From an uncultured Sphingomonadaceae bacterium (GTDB taxonomy: Bacteria > Pseudomonadota > Alphaproteobacteria > Sphingomonadales > Sphingomonadaceae): a DNA stretch of 64,000 nt. This document shows positions 33,115 through 41,135 of this stretch, in pieces. The first letter of the stretch is position 1. Each line of letters opens with the position of its first letter. The stretch lies in the NCBI GenBank assembly GCA_903871605.1, contig CAIQHF010000024.1, positions 1-64,000 on the forward strand. The letters run 5' to 3'. Both the position numbers and the translations under genes were made by a program. The notes below the pieces were generated by a model. It saw nothing but the letters and a program-made list of their open reading frames with translations, was not told the origin of the DNA and ran no database searches.

Positions 33115-33338
33115 CGGCTGAGCAGCTCCGCCTTTTCATCGAGCGCATCGAGCGCCTCGAGGAAGAGAAGAAGGGCATGCAGGACGACATCAAGGACGTC
33201 TATCTCGAAGCGAAGTCGACCGGCTACGACCCCGCGACGCTGAAAACCATCGTGCGCCTGCGCAAGATGGAGAAGAACGATCGGGACGAGGCCGAGGCCC
33301 TGCTCGAGACGTACAAAGCCGCGCTGGGTCTCAGCTGA
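33096..33338 (+). CDS. gapR: GapR-family nucleoid protein (DUF2312)
   Basis: 80 aa. Clear DUF2312/GapR pattern: [66 protein letters not shown]. In Caulobacter, GapR binds overtwisted DNA ahead of forks and transcription and aids topoisomerases. The chromosomal protein is essential; a phage copy would act on phage DNA topology or compete with the host protein. Overlaps the preceding gene by 19 bases. Confidence 0.93.
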   Translation: MSDGNVAAEQLRLFIERIERLEEEKKGMQDDIKDVYLEAKSTGYDPATLKTIVRLRKMEKNDRDEAEALLETYKAALGLS

Positions 33339-33829
33339 TGACCCGGGCCGCTGTCCTCGGCGACAATCGGGTGTTCGATGCCTTGGTACGGGCCGCATCC
33401 GAAGGCGTGCGCTGCCCGGGCAACGATGAGCTTGCCCTGGTCGCTGGATTTCACGGCTCGGCTACCTCGTCCGCCAGCCTGAAGCGGCTCGAGGCGGCGG
33501 GCAAGATCGCAGTCGAGCGCGGCAACTGCTCGCGCGTCGTGACGATCATCGCGACAGGAAAGAAGACCGCGGGCGTGGTCAGCGCGCCGCACTGGCGGGA
33601 TCGGGCTAAGGCGTCGACGATCGTCGCCGAGGTCAGCGTCGAGGCTGATCGCTCCTCGCGTCGCCGCGAAGCCGCCAAGCGGCTCAGCGTCGCTGCTCGA
33701 ATGAGCGCCGACCCGGCCGAGGGCCTCACGCCCCGCGTCTACCGCGAACCATGTGTCCGCTGCGGCGTGCGCGGCGATATCGGCTGCCGACACACAGCTA
33801 GCCGTCTGACGGGGAGTTGCTTCGTATGA
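33338..33829 (+). CDS. Winged-helix-like protein with C-terminal Cys/His cluster
   Basis: 163 aa, coupled by a one-base overlap (TGATG). Residues 8-65 look like a winged helix (ALVRAASEGVRCPGNDELAL, SLKRLEAAGKIAVERGNCSRVV). The C-terminus has CVRCGVRGDIGCRH, a probable zinc site. This type, a replication or cell-cycle-like regulator, recurs in alphaproteobacterial phages; function unknown. Confidence 0.7.
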   Translation: MTRAAVLGDNRVFDALVRAASEGVRCPGNDELALVAGFHGSATSSASLKRLEAAGKIAVERGNCSRVVTIIATGKKTAGVVSAPHWRDRAKASTIVAEVSVEADRSSRRREAAKRLSVAARMSADPAEGLTPRVYREPCVRCGVRGDIGCRHTASRLTGSCFV

Positions 33830-34194
33830 GCCTCATCCATGATCCCAGCTGCACCTGCGTGATCTGCGGCGACCTGCGCGGCCTATCCATCCCGATGATC
33901 CAGGATGATCGCGAGCACCTCGCGAAGGCATGGGATTTCTGGATCAGCTCGCGCGACGGCGAATCGGCCAAGCTGCGCGCGGGCCAGGACGGCAACGTCG
34001 GCTCGCCGCGCTGGGTCGCCCTGCAGGCGATCGCGGCCGCGCGCGTCGCCGCAACCGATCGGGCGGCCGGCATTGCGCCGGCCGCCCTACCGAACCCCAT
34101 CGCATCCGCGGATACCGCCGCGGCTGCGAGCCAAGCCCGCCCGGATGGGGATCTACGCCCTGGGCGATCGATGTCACTCGATCGAGGAGCATGA
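33826..34194 (+). CDS. Phage protein with N-terminal CxCxxC motif
   Basis: 122 aa from the ATG at 33826 (ATGA overlap). SLIHDPSCTCVICGDLRG at the N-terminus may bind a metal; then AWDFWISSRDGESAKLRAGQ and an Ala-rich tail. No family recognised. Its stop is coupled to the ParB-like gene. Confidence 0.6.
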   Translation: MSLIHDPSCTCVICGDLRGLSIPMIQDDREHLAKAWDFWISSRDGESAKLRAGQDGNVGSPRWVALQAIAAARVAATDRAAGIAPAALPNPIASADTAAAASQARPDGDLRPGRSMSLDRGA

Positions 34195-36059
34195 CGACCA
34201 TGTCAGCCAAACCCGCAACCGTGTCAAAGCCCCGCACCCGCCTCGAAAAGGCGGTCGCGAACTCGCCTCGCGCCGCGAAGGCGCGCGCGGCCGCCGGCGC
34301 CCCGAAGACGCCAGCCTTGGTCACTGCATCGCCGGCAGTCCCCGAGACGGCTGTCGAGCTGGTGCGCTTCGCCAACCTGCGCCGCGCACCCGAGAACGTG
34401 CGGCATATCCGTGCCGACGAGGATATCACGCCGCTCGCCGACGATATCGCCGCACATGGCCTGCTGCAGAACCTGATCGGCTATCGCGGCGAGGACATGA
34501 CGTTGGGCGCCGGACCGCGCACGGTCTGGATTGTGGGCGGCGGTCGCCGCCTGCAGGCCCTCGATATGCTCTGCGACGATCGCGAGCTAATCGATACCGA
34601 TTACCAGGTGCCGGTCCTCATCCGCCCCCGCGCCCAGGCGATCGAGCTCTCGCTCTCCGAGAACCTGGCCAAGCGCGACATGAGCCCCGTCGACGAGTGC
34701 CGCGCGTTCGCCGCGCTGATGGAGCTCGGCAGCAACAGCCCGCTCGATCTCGCGAAGCGCACCGGCTTCACCGAAAAATACGTCAAGCAGCGCCTCCGGC
34801 TTGCCGCGCTCGCCACTGATGTCCTCGAGGCGCTGGGCAAGCGCGAGATCACGCTCGAATCGGCGATGGCCTATGCCTCCACCGAGGACCGCGAGCTGCA
34901 GGCCAGCGTCTTCAAGCAGCAATCGAAGTCGACATGGGAGCAGCACTCCCCCCGGCGGGTCATGGCCGACATCAGTGCGGCCCAGGCGACGACGGGATCG
35001 CCGATCTTCAAATTCGTCGGCGCCGAGATCTATGAGCGCGATGGCGGCACGTACGACGACGATCTGTTCTCCAGCGCGGAGACGTATAGCGGTGAGCGCC
35101 GGATCAAGGACGGCGCCATCCTGCTTGCCTCGGCCGAGCGGATGATCCGCTTTCAGGCGGTCCGGATCGAGACCGAACTTGCTGGCGAATATCCCGCCTG
35201 CTTCGAGGGCTACCTGCTCGCGCCCAATCTTCGCGTCGACGGCTACCCGTGGAAGGCGCCGGCCGCCCCAAAGGGCATGGTGATGGTCGACGCCGATTAT
35301 TCCGTGAGGGCAGATGCGATCTGGAAAAACATCGCCAGGGAAAGCGTGGCCTTCAAGGTCGTCATCGGCATCGATGCCAAGGGCGAGCTGGCTTACCTCC
35401 GCGACAAGATTTTCGTCCTCAAGGAAGACTCGGCCAAGGTTAAGCCGGTCACGAGGGGATCGGGATCGTCGGGCTATCAGCCACCAAGCCCGGAGGAACA
35501 GGAGAAGGCGCGCCGCGCGCAGGAGATCGACCTCAAGCAGTGGCGCCTCGGTGCGGGCAGCTTCGCCGGCACGCCGTTCGAGGGTCGGGCTTTCTGGCCG
35601 AGCAATAGCTACGGCATTCGCCCGGTCGAAGCGACGTACGACCCGCGGATGCAGGATGGCCGGCTGGTCACCCTGCAGATCTACGTCACCAATGCCGAGC
35701 ATGATGCGATGCGCGAGGAGGCCGAACGGCGCGTCGAGGAGGATCGCGCGGCAGCGGCTGAGCGGGCCCGCGCGGCAGCCGAGGCGAAGCTCGCGCGCGA
35801 GGAGATCGTCGCGCAGATCATGGAGATGGTTCCGACGCCAGCCGTGATCGTGCTTGGCGAGGACGCCTACTATCTGCGCGATGATGGGCAATGGACGGAC
35901 GATCCGGCCGCGATTGGCGAGACCAAGGACCTCGGAGACTTTGCCGGGATTGCCCAGCTGCTCCACAGCGATGATGAGGGCATCGCGTATTACGCTTCGA
36001 TCGAAGCGTATCGGGCGACGCTGTCGGCCGGCGCGCTGAGCGACGGTGATCCGTCGTGA
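34191..36059 (+). CDS. ParB/RepB-domain DNA-binding protein
   Basis: 622 aa from the ATG at 34191 (ATGA overlap, GAGGAG upstream). ParB N-domain at about residues 57-165: ENVRHIRADEDITPLADDIA, GGGRRLQALDML, and SENLAKRDMSPVDECRAFAAL. HTH follows (DLAKRTGFTEKYVKQRLRLA, LEALGKREITLESAMAYAS). The C-terminal 350 residues are a long extension with a charged coiled coil (EEAERRVEEDRAAAAERARA). The long form resembles plasmid and phage ParB-like proteins linked to replication or transcription rather than segregation alone. Lies upstream of a HerA-like ATPase, with no ParA seen. Confidence 0.88.
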   Translation: MTTMSAKPATVSKPRTRLEKAVANSPRAAKARAAAGAPKTPALVTASPAVPETAVELVRFANLRRAPENVRHIRADEDITPLADDIAAHGLLQNLIGYRGEDMTLGAGPRTVWIVGGGRRLQALDMLCDDRELIDTDYQVPVLIRPRAQAIELSLSENLAKRDMSPVDECRAFAALMELGSNSPLDLAKRTGFTEKYVKQRLRLAALATDVLEALGKREITLESAMAYASTEDRELQASVFKQQSKSTWEQHSPRRVMADISAAQATTGSPIFKFVGAEIYERDGGTYDDDLFSSAETYSGERRIKDGAILLASAERMIRFQAVRIETELAGEYPACFEGYLLAPNLRVDGYPWKAPAAPKGMVMVDADYSVRADAIWKNIARESVAFKVVIGIDAKGELAYLRDKIFVLKEDSAKVKPVTRGSGSSGYQPPSPEEQEKARRAQEIDLKQWRLGAGSFAGTPFEGRAFWPSNSYGIRPVEATYDPRMQDGRLVTLQIYVTNAEHDAMREEAERRVEEDRAAAAERARAAAEAKLAREEIVAQIMEMVPTPAVIVLGEDAYYLRDDGQWTDDPAAIGETKDLGDFAGIAQLLHSDDEGIAYYASIEAYRATLSAGALSDGDPS

Positions 36060-36292
36060 GGCGGCAGCCCGATGCAGCGGATCTGCAGCACCAGTGCGAT
36101 GCCTTCAATGCCCGCTTCCCAGTTGGGCAGACCGTCGCCGTCCATAAGGATAACGATGCCGGCATCCTGACTAGGACACGATCAGAGGCGCAGGTCCTTA
36201 GCGGCCATTCCGCCGTTATTTGGCTCGAGGGGATATCGGGCTGCTACATGCTCGACCGGGTCACGCCCGTCGTCGACGAGGTCGCGTCATGA
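36056..36292 (+). CDS. Small conserved phage protein
   Basis: 78 aa from a GTG at 36056 (GTGA overlap). Pattern CDAFNARFPVGQTVAVHKDN, RTRSEAQVLSGHSAVIWLEG, GCYMLDRV: a small beta-barrel-like family often found in phage early regions. Function unknown. Confidence 0.75.
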   Translation: MRRQPDAADLQHQCDAFNARFPVGQTVAVHKDNDAGILTRTRSEAQVLSGHSAVIWLEGISGCYMLDRVTPVVDEVAS

Positions 36293-36561
36293 GCGACGAA
36301 CCGCGCGAGCTCGCCTGGGTGCGCTTCGAAGGCGCTTTCGCGAACGCGGGTCAGATCCCCGCGAGCAAAGCGGCGGTGATCGGTGTCGCGCCCGACAAGT
36401 GCCATTGTTGCGAAGAGCGCTATGTCGTGATCGCAGCGATCCATCCGGCAGGGTTCGAAGTGAGCGTCTCGCTGCAGCCCGACGTTGCCCTCGATGTCGC
36501 GCAGCGCATCGTCGACAGCTATCGCGAGATCAGCCTGACGCCCGGAAAGGCGCGGCAATGA
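36289..36561 (+). CDS. Small phage protein with CHCC motif
   Basis: 90 aa from the ATG at 36289 (ATGA overlap). DKCHCCEERYVVIAAIHPAG in the centre suggests metal binding. No family recognised. Confidence 0.65.
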   Translation: MSDEPRELAWVRFEGAFANAGQIPASKAAVIGVAPDKCHCCEERYVVIAAIHPAGFEVSVSLQPDVALDVAQRIVDSYREISLTPGKARQ

Positions 36562-36758
36562 GCAACGTCGGCGAAGAGATGCCGAAGGAGATGGCTCGCG
36601 TCCGCGAGATGCTGCCGATTTACGACGCTATTCCCATGGGCTTCCTCGCGGCCGCCATGATGCGCGCCGCGCTTGACCACGCGGCCGAGGCACTGTCGCG
36701 GGGCGACGTCGTCGCGATCGTCCGCTCCTACGCCGAGCTCAAGGACTTCACGCTGTGA
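36558..36758 (+). CDS. Small helical phage protein
   Basis: 66 aa from the ATG at 36558 (ATGA overlap). EMPKEMARVREMLPIYDAIP then LAAAMMRAALDHAAEALSRG, all helical. No family recognised. Confidence 0.6.
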   Translation: MSNVGEEMPKEMARVREMLPIYDAIPMGFLAAAMMRAALDHAAEALSRGDVVAIVRSYAELKDFTL

Positions 36759-37147
36759 GCTGCGAGACGATTGACCGCGAGATCGCGCGCCTGGAGGCGA
36801 TCGGGCGCACGCGGGCGCTCGACGTGGGCGAGGGTATGCAGCTCGACAGGCTGATCGCGATGGAGCGGCGCTACGCCCGAATGGCGAGCAAAGCCCCGGG
36901 GGCGGTGCGCGCGATCCGCGTGGCGATCGAGGCGGCGCCCAGCGGTCTGACCAAGGCGACCGACGCGCCGATCGGCGCGCGCGTACGCTTCACCCTTCCG
37001 ACCAAGGCCGGTCGGCGCACCTACGAAGCCCAGGTCAACGGTCATCGCGCCAACCGCGACGGCAAGGCCGGTTGGATAGAGACCGTCGACGACCAAGGGC
37101 ATTCGCGGTCGGTCGCCCCGAGGGTCTGCGAGGTGCTGGCGCAATGA
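36755..37147 (+). CDS. Phage protein of unknown function
   Basis: 130 aa from a GTG at 36755 (GTGA overlap). N-terminal helical pair (REIARLEAIGRTRALDVGEG, DRLIAMERRYARMAS), C-terminal small beta domain (ARVRFTLPTKAGRRTYEAQV). No family recognised. Coupled to the HerA-like gene. Confidence 0.65.
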   Translation: MSCETIDREIARLEAIGRTRALDVGEGMQLDRLIAMERRYARMASKAPGAVRAIRVAIEAAPSGLTKATDAPIGARVRFTLPTKAGRRTYEAQVNGHRANRDGKAGWIETVDDQGHSRSVAPRVCEVLAQ

Positions 37148-38775
37148 CCGACGCTCCGCATCCGATCTCGCTCGACCAGCTCGAGCAACACAATCTGGCC
37201 GTGGGCACGACGGGCAGCGGCAAGACCTACATGTTGCGCGGGCTGCTCGAGCAGCTGCGGCGCGCCGATCGGCGTGTCGGGGCGATCGACAAGATGGGCA
37301 ATCTGTGGGGCATCACCAGCTCGGCCGACGGCAAGGCGCCCGGCCTCGAGTTCGTGATCTTCGGCGGCAAGCACGCGCACGTGCCGATGTCGCCCGCGGA
37401 CGGCGCCAAGCTCGGACGCCTCTTCGCCGAGCGCGGCTTTCCCGCGATCTTCGACGTCAGCCAGTGGAAGCGCCAGGATCAAGAAGCATGGGTCGCCGCC
37501 TTCGCCGACGCGCTGTTCGCGACCAACGAGCTCTCCACGCACCTGGTGCTTGACGAGGCGCAGAGCTGGGTGCCGCAGGGCGGCGGGGGCGAGGCGTTCG
37601 GCGCGGTGCAGCGACTGGCCGAGCAGGGCCGCGGCAACGGCATCCACCTGCTGATCGCAGTCCAGCGCATGGCGCGGCTCGATTCGACGGTCCGGGGCAT
37701 GATGACGGGCCTGACGATCGCCATGAAGCAGACCATCGTGCTCGACCGCAAGGCAGTGCGCGACCATGTCGCCGGCGACACCGCAGCGCTCTACGAGGCA
37801 CTTCCTGGCCTGCCGCCCGGTACCGGCTTCATTTGCGATCCGGCCGCTGTCTCGATCGAGCGCGTCAAGTTTCCGCGCAATTCGACGTTCGACAGTTCCC
37901 GTACGCCGCGGCACGGAGACACGCCGCCGACGCCGATTGCAGTATCAAGCACGCTCGTCGACGAGCTCCGCCAGGCGCTCGCTCCGCCGACGCCGGCGAC
38001 GCCGTTGCCCGACGACACCATTCCGGCGGATCCGGACGAGGCGCTCGCGAAGGGCGGTCTGGTCGGCACGATGATCATCGAGCGCGACGAGCGCATCGCG
38101 GCGCTCGAGGCGGAGAACGCCGCGCTGGTCGCACGTGCCGAAGAGCTCGAGCGGGTGCGCGATCATCATGCGCGTCTGTTGAACCGGATCGAGGCGATCA
38201 TCACCGAGGACGCCCGCAAGCTGACCGCGGCGGGCTCACCGTCTGTTGCCGCAACCGTGGCGCCGGCCCCGCCGGCTAAGCCGGCGCCACAGACCGACCT
38301 CGCACTCGCGCCGCGGCATCAGCGCATCCTCGAGGCGATCGTCTGGTCGGCGGCGCATCTTCAGCGCGAGAGCGTCGCGCGCGGGATCGTCGCGTGGATC
38401 GCCGATACCTCGCCGTCGTCGTCCACTTTCGAACGCGATCTCGGTCGGCTGCGCACTGCGGGCCTGCTCGACTATCCCGCGCAGGGTGAGGTCGCGCTCA
38501 CCGAGGCCGGCCGGCAGATCGCACCCATGCCGGAGCGGCCGCAAGGTCGCGAGGCGCTGTGGCAGGCGATCGCCGCCAAGCTGCCGCCGCGCCAGGTCCG
38601 CATCGTCGAGGCACTGTGGGGCGGCCGCTCTGCCACGCGCGACCAGGTCGCCGATCGCATCGGGACGAGCGCGGCGTCGTCGACCTTCGAACGCGACCTT
38701 GGCCGTCTCCGGACGCTCGGCCTGGTCGACTATCCAAGCCCGGGCTTAGCCATCCTCGGAGATTTCCTCCGATGA
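37144..38775 (+). CDS. HerA/FtsK-like ATPase with two winged-helix repeats
   Basis: 543 aa from the ATG at 37144 (ATGA overlap). Walker A GTTGSGKT at residues 21-28, Walker B HLVLDEAQ near 133-140, and QGRGNGIHLLIAVQR as the sensor. This is the HerA/DUF87 type of hexameric translocase. A coiled coil lies at about 320-360. Two winged-helix domains follow (about 405-460 and 480-540), both ending in STFERDLGRLRT-x-GL-x-DYP, an internal duplication. Probably moves or remodels phage DNA; its place after the ParB-like gene suggests they work together. Confidence 0.85.
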   Translation: MTDAPHPISLDQLEQHNLAVGTTGSGKTYMLRGLLEQLRRADRRVGAIDKMGNLWGITSSADGKAPGLEFVIFGGKHAHVPMSPADGAKLGRLFAERGFPAIFDVSQWKRQDQEAWVAAFADALFATNELSTHLVLDEAQSWVPQGGGGEAFGAVQRLAEQGRGNGIHLLIAVQRMARLDSTVRGMMTGLTIAMKQTIVLDRKAVRDHVAGDTAALYEALPGLPPGTGFICDPAAVSIERVKFPRNSTFDSSRTPRHGDTPPTPIAVSSTLVDELRQALAPPTPATPLPDDTIPADPDEALAKGGLVGTMIIERDERIAALEAENAALVARAEELERVRDHHARLLNRIEAIITEDARKLTAAGSPSVAATVAPAPPAKPAPQTDLALAPRHQRILEAIVWSAAHLQRESVARGIVAWIADTSPSSSTFERDLGRLRTAGLLDYPAQGEVALTEAGRQIAPMPERPQGREALWQAIAAKLPPRQVRIVEALWGGRSATRDQVADRIGTSAASSTFERDLGRLRTLGLVDYPSPGLAILGDFLR

Positions 38776-38840
38776 CCCAGGGTCCCAAGATCGGCGAATT
38801 GGCGTTTGCGCCGATCCTTGTCGCGTTGGACCGGCGCTGA
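38772..38840 (+). CDS. Possible 22-aa minicistron
   Basis: 22 codons between the HerA-like gene (ATGA overlap) and the excisionase gene (TGATG). The same region forms an 8-base hairpin GATCGGCG / CGCCGATC (38789-38796 / 38809-38816). It may serve as a coupling leader that delivers ribosomes to the next gene, or be only a spacer. Confidence 0.35.
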   Translation: MTQGPKIGELAFAPILVALDRR

Positions 38841-39130
38841 TGACCGCGGCCTCGCCCGAGCGCGTCGGTATCGCCGAAGCCGTCTTGATCACCGGCATGT
38901 CGCGCCGCACCCTCCAGAGCCTCGCGCCAGCGATTCCCGGGGCGAGCAAGCCGGCAGGGCGCTGGCTCTTCGTAGTCGCCGACCTCCGCGCTTGGGTCAC
39001 TCGAACAACGAAGAGGCCAACATGCCGAAAAACTTATACCTCCGCGCCGGTATTTACTGGGCGCGGTTCAAAGTTCGCGGGGAAGAATACCGCGAAAGCC
39101 TACGAACACGTTCTGAACGGGTCGCGGTGA
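38840..39130 (+). CDS. Excisionase/AlpA-like DNA-binding protein
   Basis: 96 aa. N-terminal MerR/AlpA-type HTH (RVGIAEAVLITGMSRRTLQS, KPAGRWLFVVADLRAWVTR). Excisionases of this type bind arm DNA and direct integrase toward excision. The 3' 109 bases overlap the integrase start in another frame. Confidence 0.7.
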   Translation: MTAASPERVGIAEAVLITGMSRRTLQSLAPAIPGASKPAGRWLFVVADLRAWVTRTTKRPTCRKTYTSAPVFTGRGSKFAGKNTAKAYEHVLNGSR

Positions 39131-40098
39131 AGAGGCTCGCTGCTCGTCGCGAAGAGATCGAGGACCAGGTGGTCTACGGCATAGCCGGCCCGATCGGCTG
39201 GCCCGATGCCGTCGTGAGTTGGAGTCCGGAGGCGCAGCGCTCTCTCGGCGAGCGGTCCTACACCCGCTACCTATCGAGCCTGCGTCAGGTCCGGCCGTTC
39301 CTCGACGATCTGTCCGTTCAGGAGGTGACGGCCGATGTCCTGAAGGAGCTGATCAAGTCCCGCAAGCGTGCCGGCGTGAAGAACGCAACGATCCGGCGCG
39401 ACCTGACGGCCGTGTCATCGGTGCTCAATCACGCGATCGATGAAGGCTGGGTCGAGGAGAACGCGGCCGACGGGATTAACCGCCGGCGAATCGTGCCGCA
39501 GCGACAAGTCCGCATCATGCTTCCGCGCGAGGATATGATGGCGCTGGTCTTCCCGCGGCTCGATCAGCGCATCCAGGATCTATGCGCCTTCACGCGCGAG
39601 ACTGGCCTGCGCCTCGACGAGGCGACCGCTCTGAAGCACACGGCCATCGACCGCGACGAGCGGACGATCACCGTTGAGAACGGCAAGGGAAGCAAGGTGC
39701 GTACCGTGCCGCTCACGGCCGCGGCCGAGGAGCTGATAGGGCGCCAGCCGCGCTACATCGGCAAGCCCTGGGTCTTCTGGCAGGACAAGGGTGTGCGTCT
39801 CAAGGAAGTGTCGTCGCGTATCAACGGCGCGTGCCGGCGCGCCGCACAGAAAGCGGCACAGGACCGCGTCGAGTTTCAGGGCTTCAGCCACCACGACTTC
39901 CGGCACCTGTTCGCGGTCGAATATCTGCGGCGTGGGCGCGGATCGATCTACGACCTGCAGGGAGAGATGGGGCATGCCGCGATCAGCACGACGGAGCTGT
40001 ATCTCGCGTTCCTGACACCGGACCAGGCGAGGGTCGCGAAGTCGGCCGTGGCACAGCGCGGGGCACACGAACAGCGGTTCGGGGCAGAGCGCGCCTGA
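39022..40098 (+). CDS. int: Tyrosine-recombinase integrase
   Basis: 358 aa from the ATG at 39022 with GAGG upstream; the longer open frame upstream is the excisionase region. N-terminal arm-binding and SAM-like core-binding domains (to about 165), then the catalytic domain: R197 (TGLRLDEA), K224, H291-x-x-R294 (SHHDFRHLF), H318 (MGHAAIS) and nucleophile Y327 (TTELYLAF). It integrates the prophage at the attachment site; the right end should lie within the next 260 bases. Confidence 0.94.
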   Translation: MPKNLYLRAGIYWARFKVRGEEYRESLRTRSERVAVKRLAARREEIEDQVVYGIAGPIGWPDAVVSWSPEAQRSLGERSYTRYLSSLRQVRPFLDDLSVQEVTADVLKELIKSRKRAGVKNATIRRDLTAVSSVLNHAIDEGWVEENAADGINRRRIVPQRQVRIMLPREDMMALVFPRLDQRIQDLCAFTRETGLRLDEATALKHTAIDRDERTITVENGKGSKVRTVPLTAAAEELIGRQPRYIGKPWVFWQDKGVRLKEVSSRINGACRRAAQKAAQDRVEFQGFSHHDFRHLFAVEYLRRGRGSIYDLQGEMGHAAISTTELYLAFLTPDQARVAKSAVAQRGAHEQRFGAERA

Positions 40099-40357
40099 TG
40101 AAACCCTGGGATTTCTGCCGTTTCTGTGAGTTTCGGGCCGACGTGCGCGGGAGACTTAGCAAACCGCTGGTTTCAGCCACTCACCCACGTCTCCGGGTTG
40201 GCAGAAGGCGGGCTATAGCGTCGCCGTTCGGGCGATACAACCGCCCGCGCGCGTCGAATCGTGCATCCATCGAGTCCTGCCGCATCGCCGTCCGGGCGGC
40301 GTTCATTGCACGGCAAGGCGCTTCGCGCTTAACCAGCCACAGACATGTGGGGGAGCC
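40099..40357. other. Prophage right-end region, nested inverted repeats
   Basis: No gene. It holds nested inverted repeats: TTCTGCC / GGCAGAA outside (about 40115-40121 / 40199-40205), GGAGAC / GTCTCC inside, and AAACC-GCT-GGTTT at the centre. This is the expected place of attR. A core duplicate cannot be seen because the left end is outside the window. Confidence 0.5.
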
Positions 40358-40366
40358 GTGACGATC

Positions 40367-41113
40367 ATGACCTTTGGAATCCGTTGGTTCGCACTGATGA
40401 CCGCTCTGGTCGCGCTGAGCCAGCCCGCCACCGCGCAGATGCACACGGTCGATCCGTCATCCCCGCAGGCGCATTCGGATCTCGCGCCTGCCGGCAACGG
40501 CCAGCCCGAAACCAGCACTGCCGATCCGCAGGCCTTTCCCGAGGCGCGCGACACCGCGCCGCCGACGCAGGCGCCCGGCCCCGACCGCGCGACGCCGCCC
40601 GCGACCAACGCCTCGCACGCGCCCGATTCGCAGACCTACCAAAATGGCGACGTGATCGATGCCGCCGAGGGGTTGTTCGGGCGCGGTGCCGAAGGGCTCG
40701 CCAAGCTGATCGAGCGCATCCTCAAGGACCAGGGTCGGCCGACCGCCTATATCGCCGGACGCGAGGCGAGCGGCGCGTTCGCGGTGGGCCTGCGCTATGG
40801 CTCGGGCGTGATGCATCACAAGATCGAGGGCGACCAGACGGTCTATTGGACCGGTCCGACGCTGGGCTTCGACGTCGGCGGAAATGCGTCGAAGGAATTC
40901 ATCCTCGTCTATAATCTCTACGACAGCCAGGATCTCTACCACCGCTTCCCGGCGGCGGAGGGCACCGCCTATTTCGTCGGCGGCTTCACCGCGAGCTATT
41001 TGCGGCGCGGCGACATCGTGCTGATCCCGATCCGCCTCGGCGTCGGCCTCCGCCTCGGCGCCAATGTCGGCTATATGAAGTTCTCGAGCAAATCGAAGCT
41101 GATGCCGTTCTGA
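40367..41113 (+). CDS. eipA: DUF1134/EipA-like envelope protein
   Basis: 248 aa from the ATG at 40367 (a GTG at 40358 is in frame, three codons upstream; GGAG lies before both). Signal peptide to about residue 25 (ALMTALVALSQPATAQ). Disordered Pro/Ala segment, then the DUF1134 domain: AYIAGREASGAFAVGLRYGSG, TVYWTGPTLGFDVGGNASKE, LGVGLRLGANVGYMKFS. EipA maintains envelope integrity in Brucella and Caulobacter. First host gene beyond the prophage. Confidence 0.92.
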   Translation: MTFGIRWFALMTALVALSQPATAQMHTVDPSSPQAHSDLAPAGNGQPETSTADPQAFPEARDTAPPTQAPGPDRATPPATNASHAPDSQTYQNGDVIDAAEGLFGRGAEGLAKLIERILKDQGRPTAYIAGREASGAFAVGLRYGSGVMHHKIEGDQTVYWTGPTLGFDVGGNASKEFILVYNLYDSQDLYHRFPAAEGTAYFVGGFTASYLRRGDIVLIPIRLGVGLRLGANVGYMKFSSKSKLMPF

Positions 41114-41135
41114 GCCTGCCCGGGCGCGGCGCGGT

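Noticed and set aside
34587-35966. 459-codon minus frame opposite the ParB-domain gene
   Set aside because: Shadow; the plus strand has the ParB motifs and coupled start.
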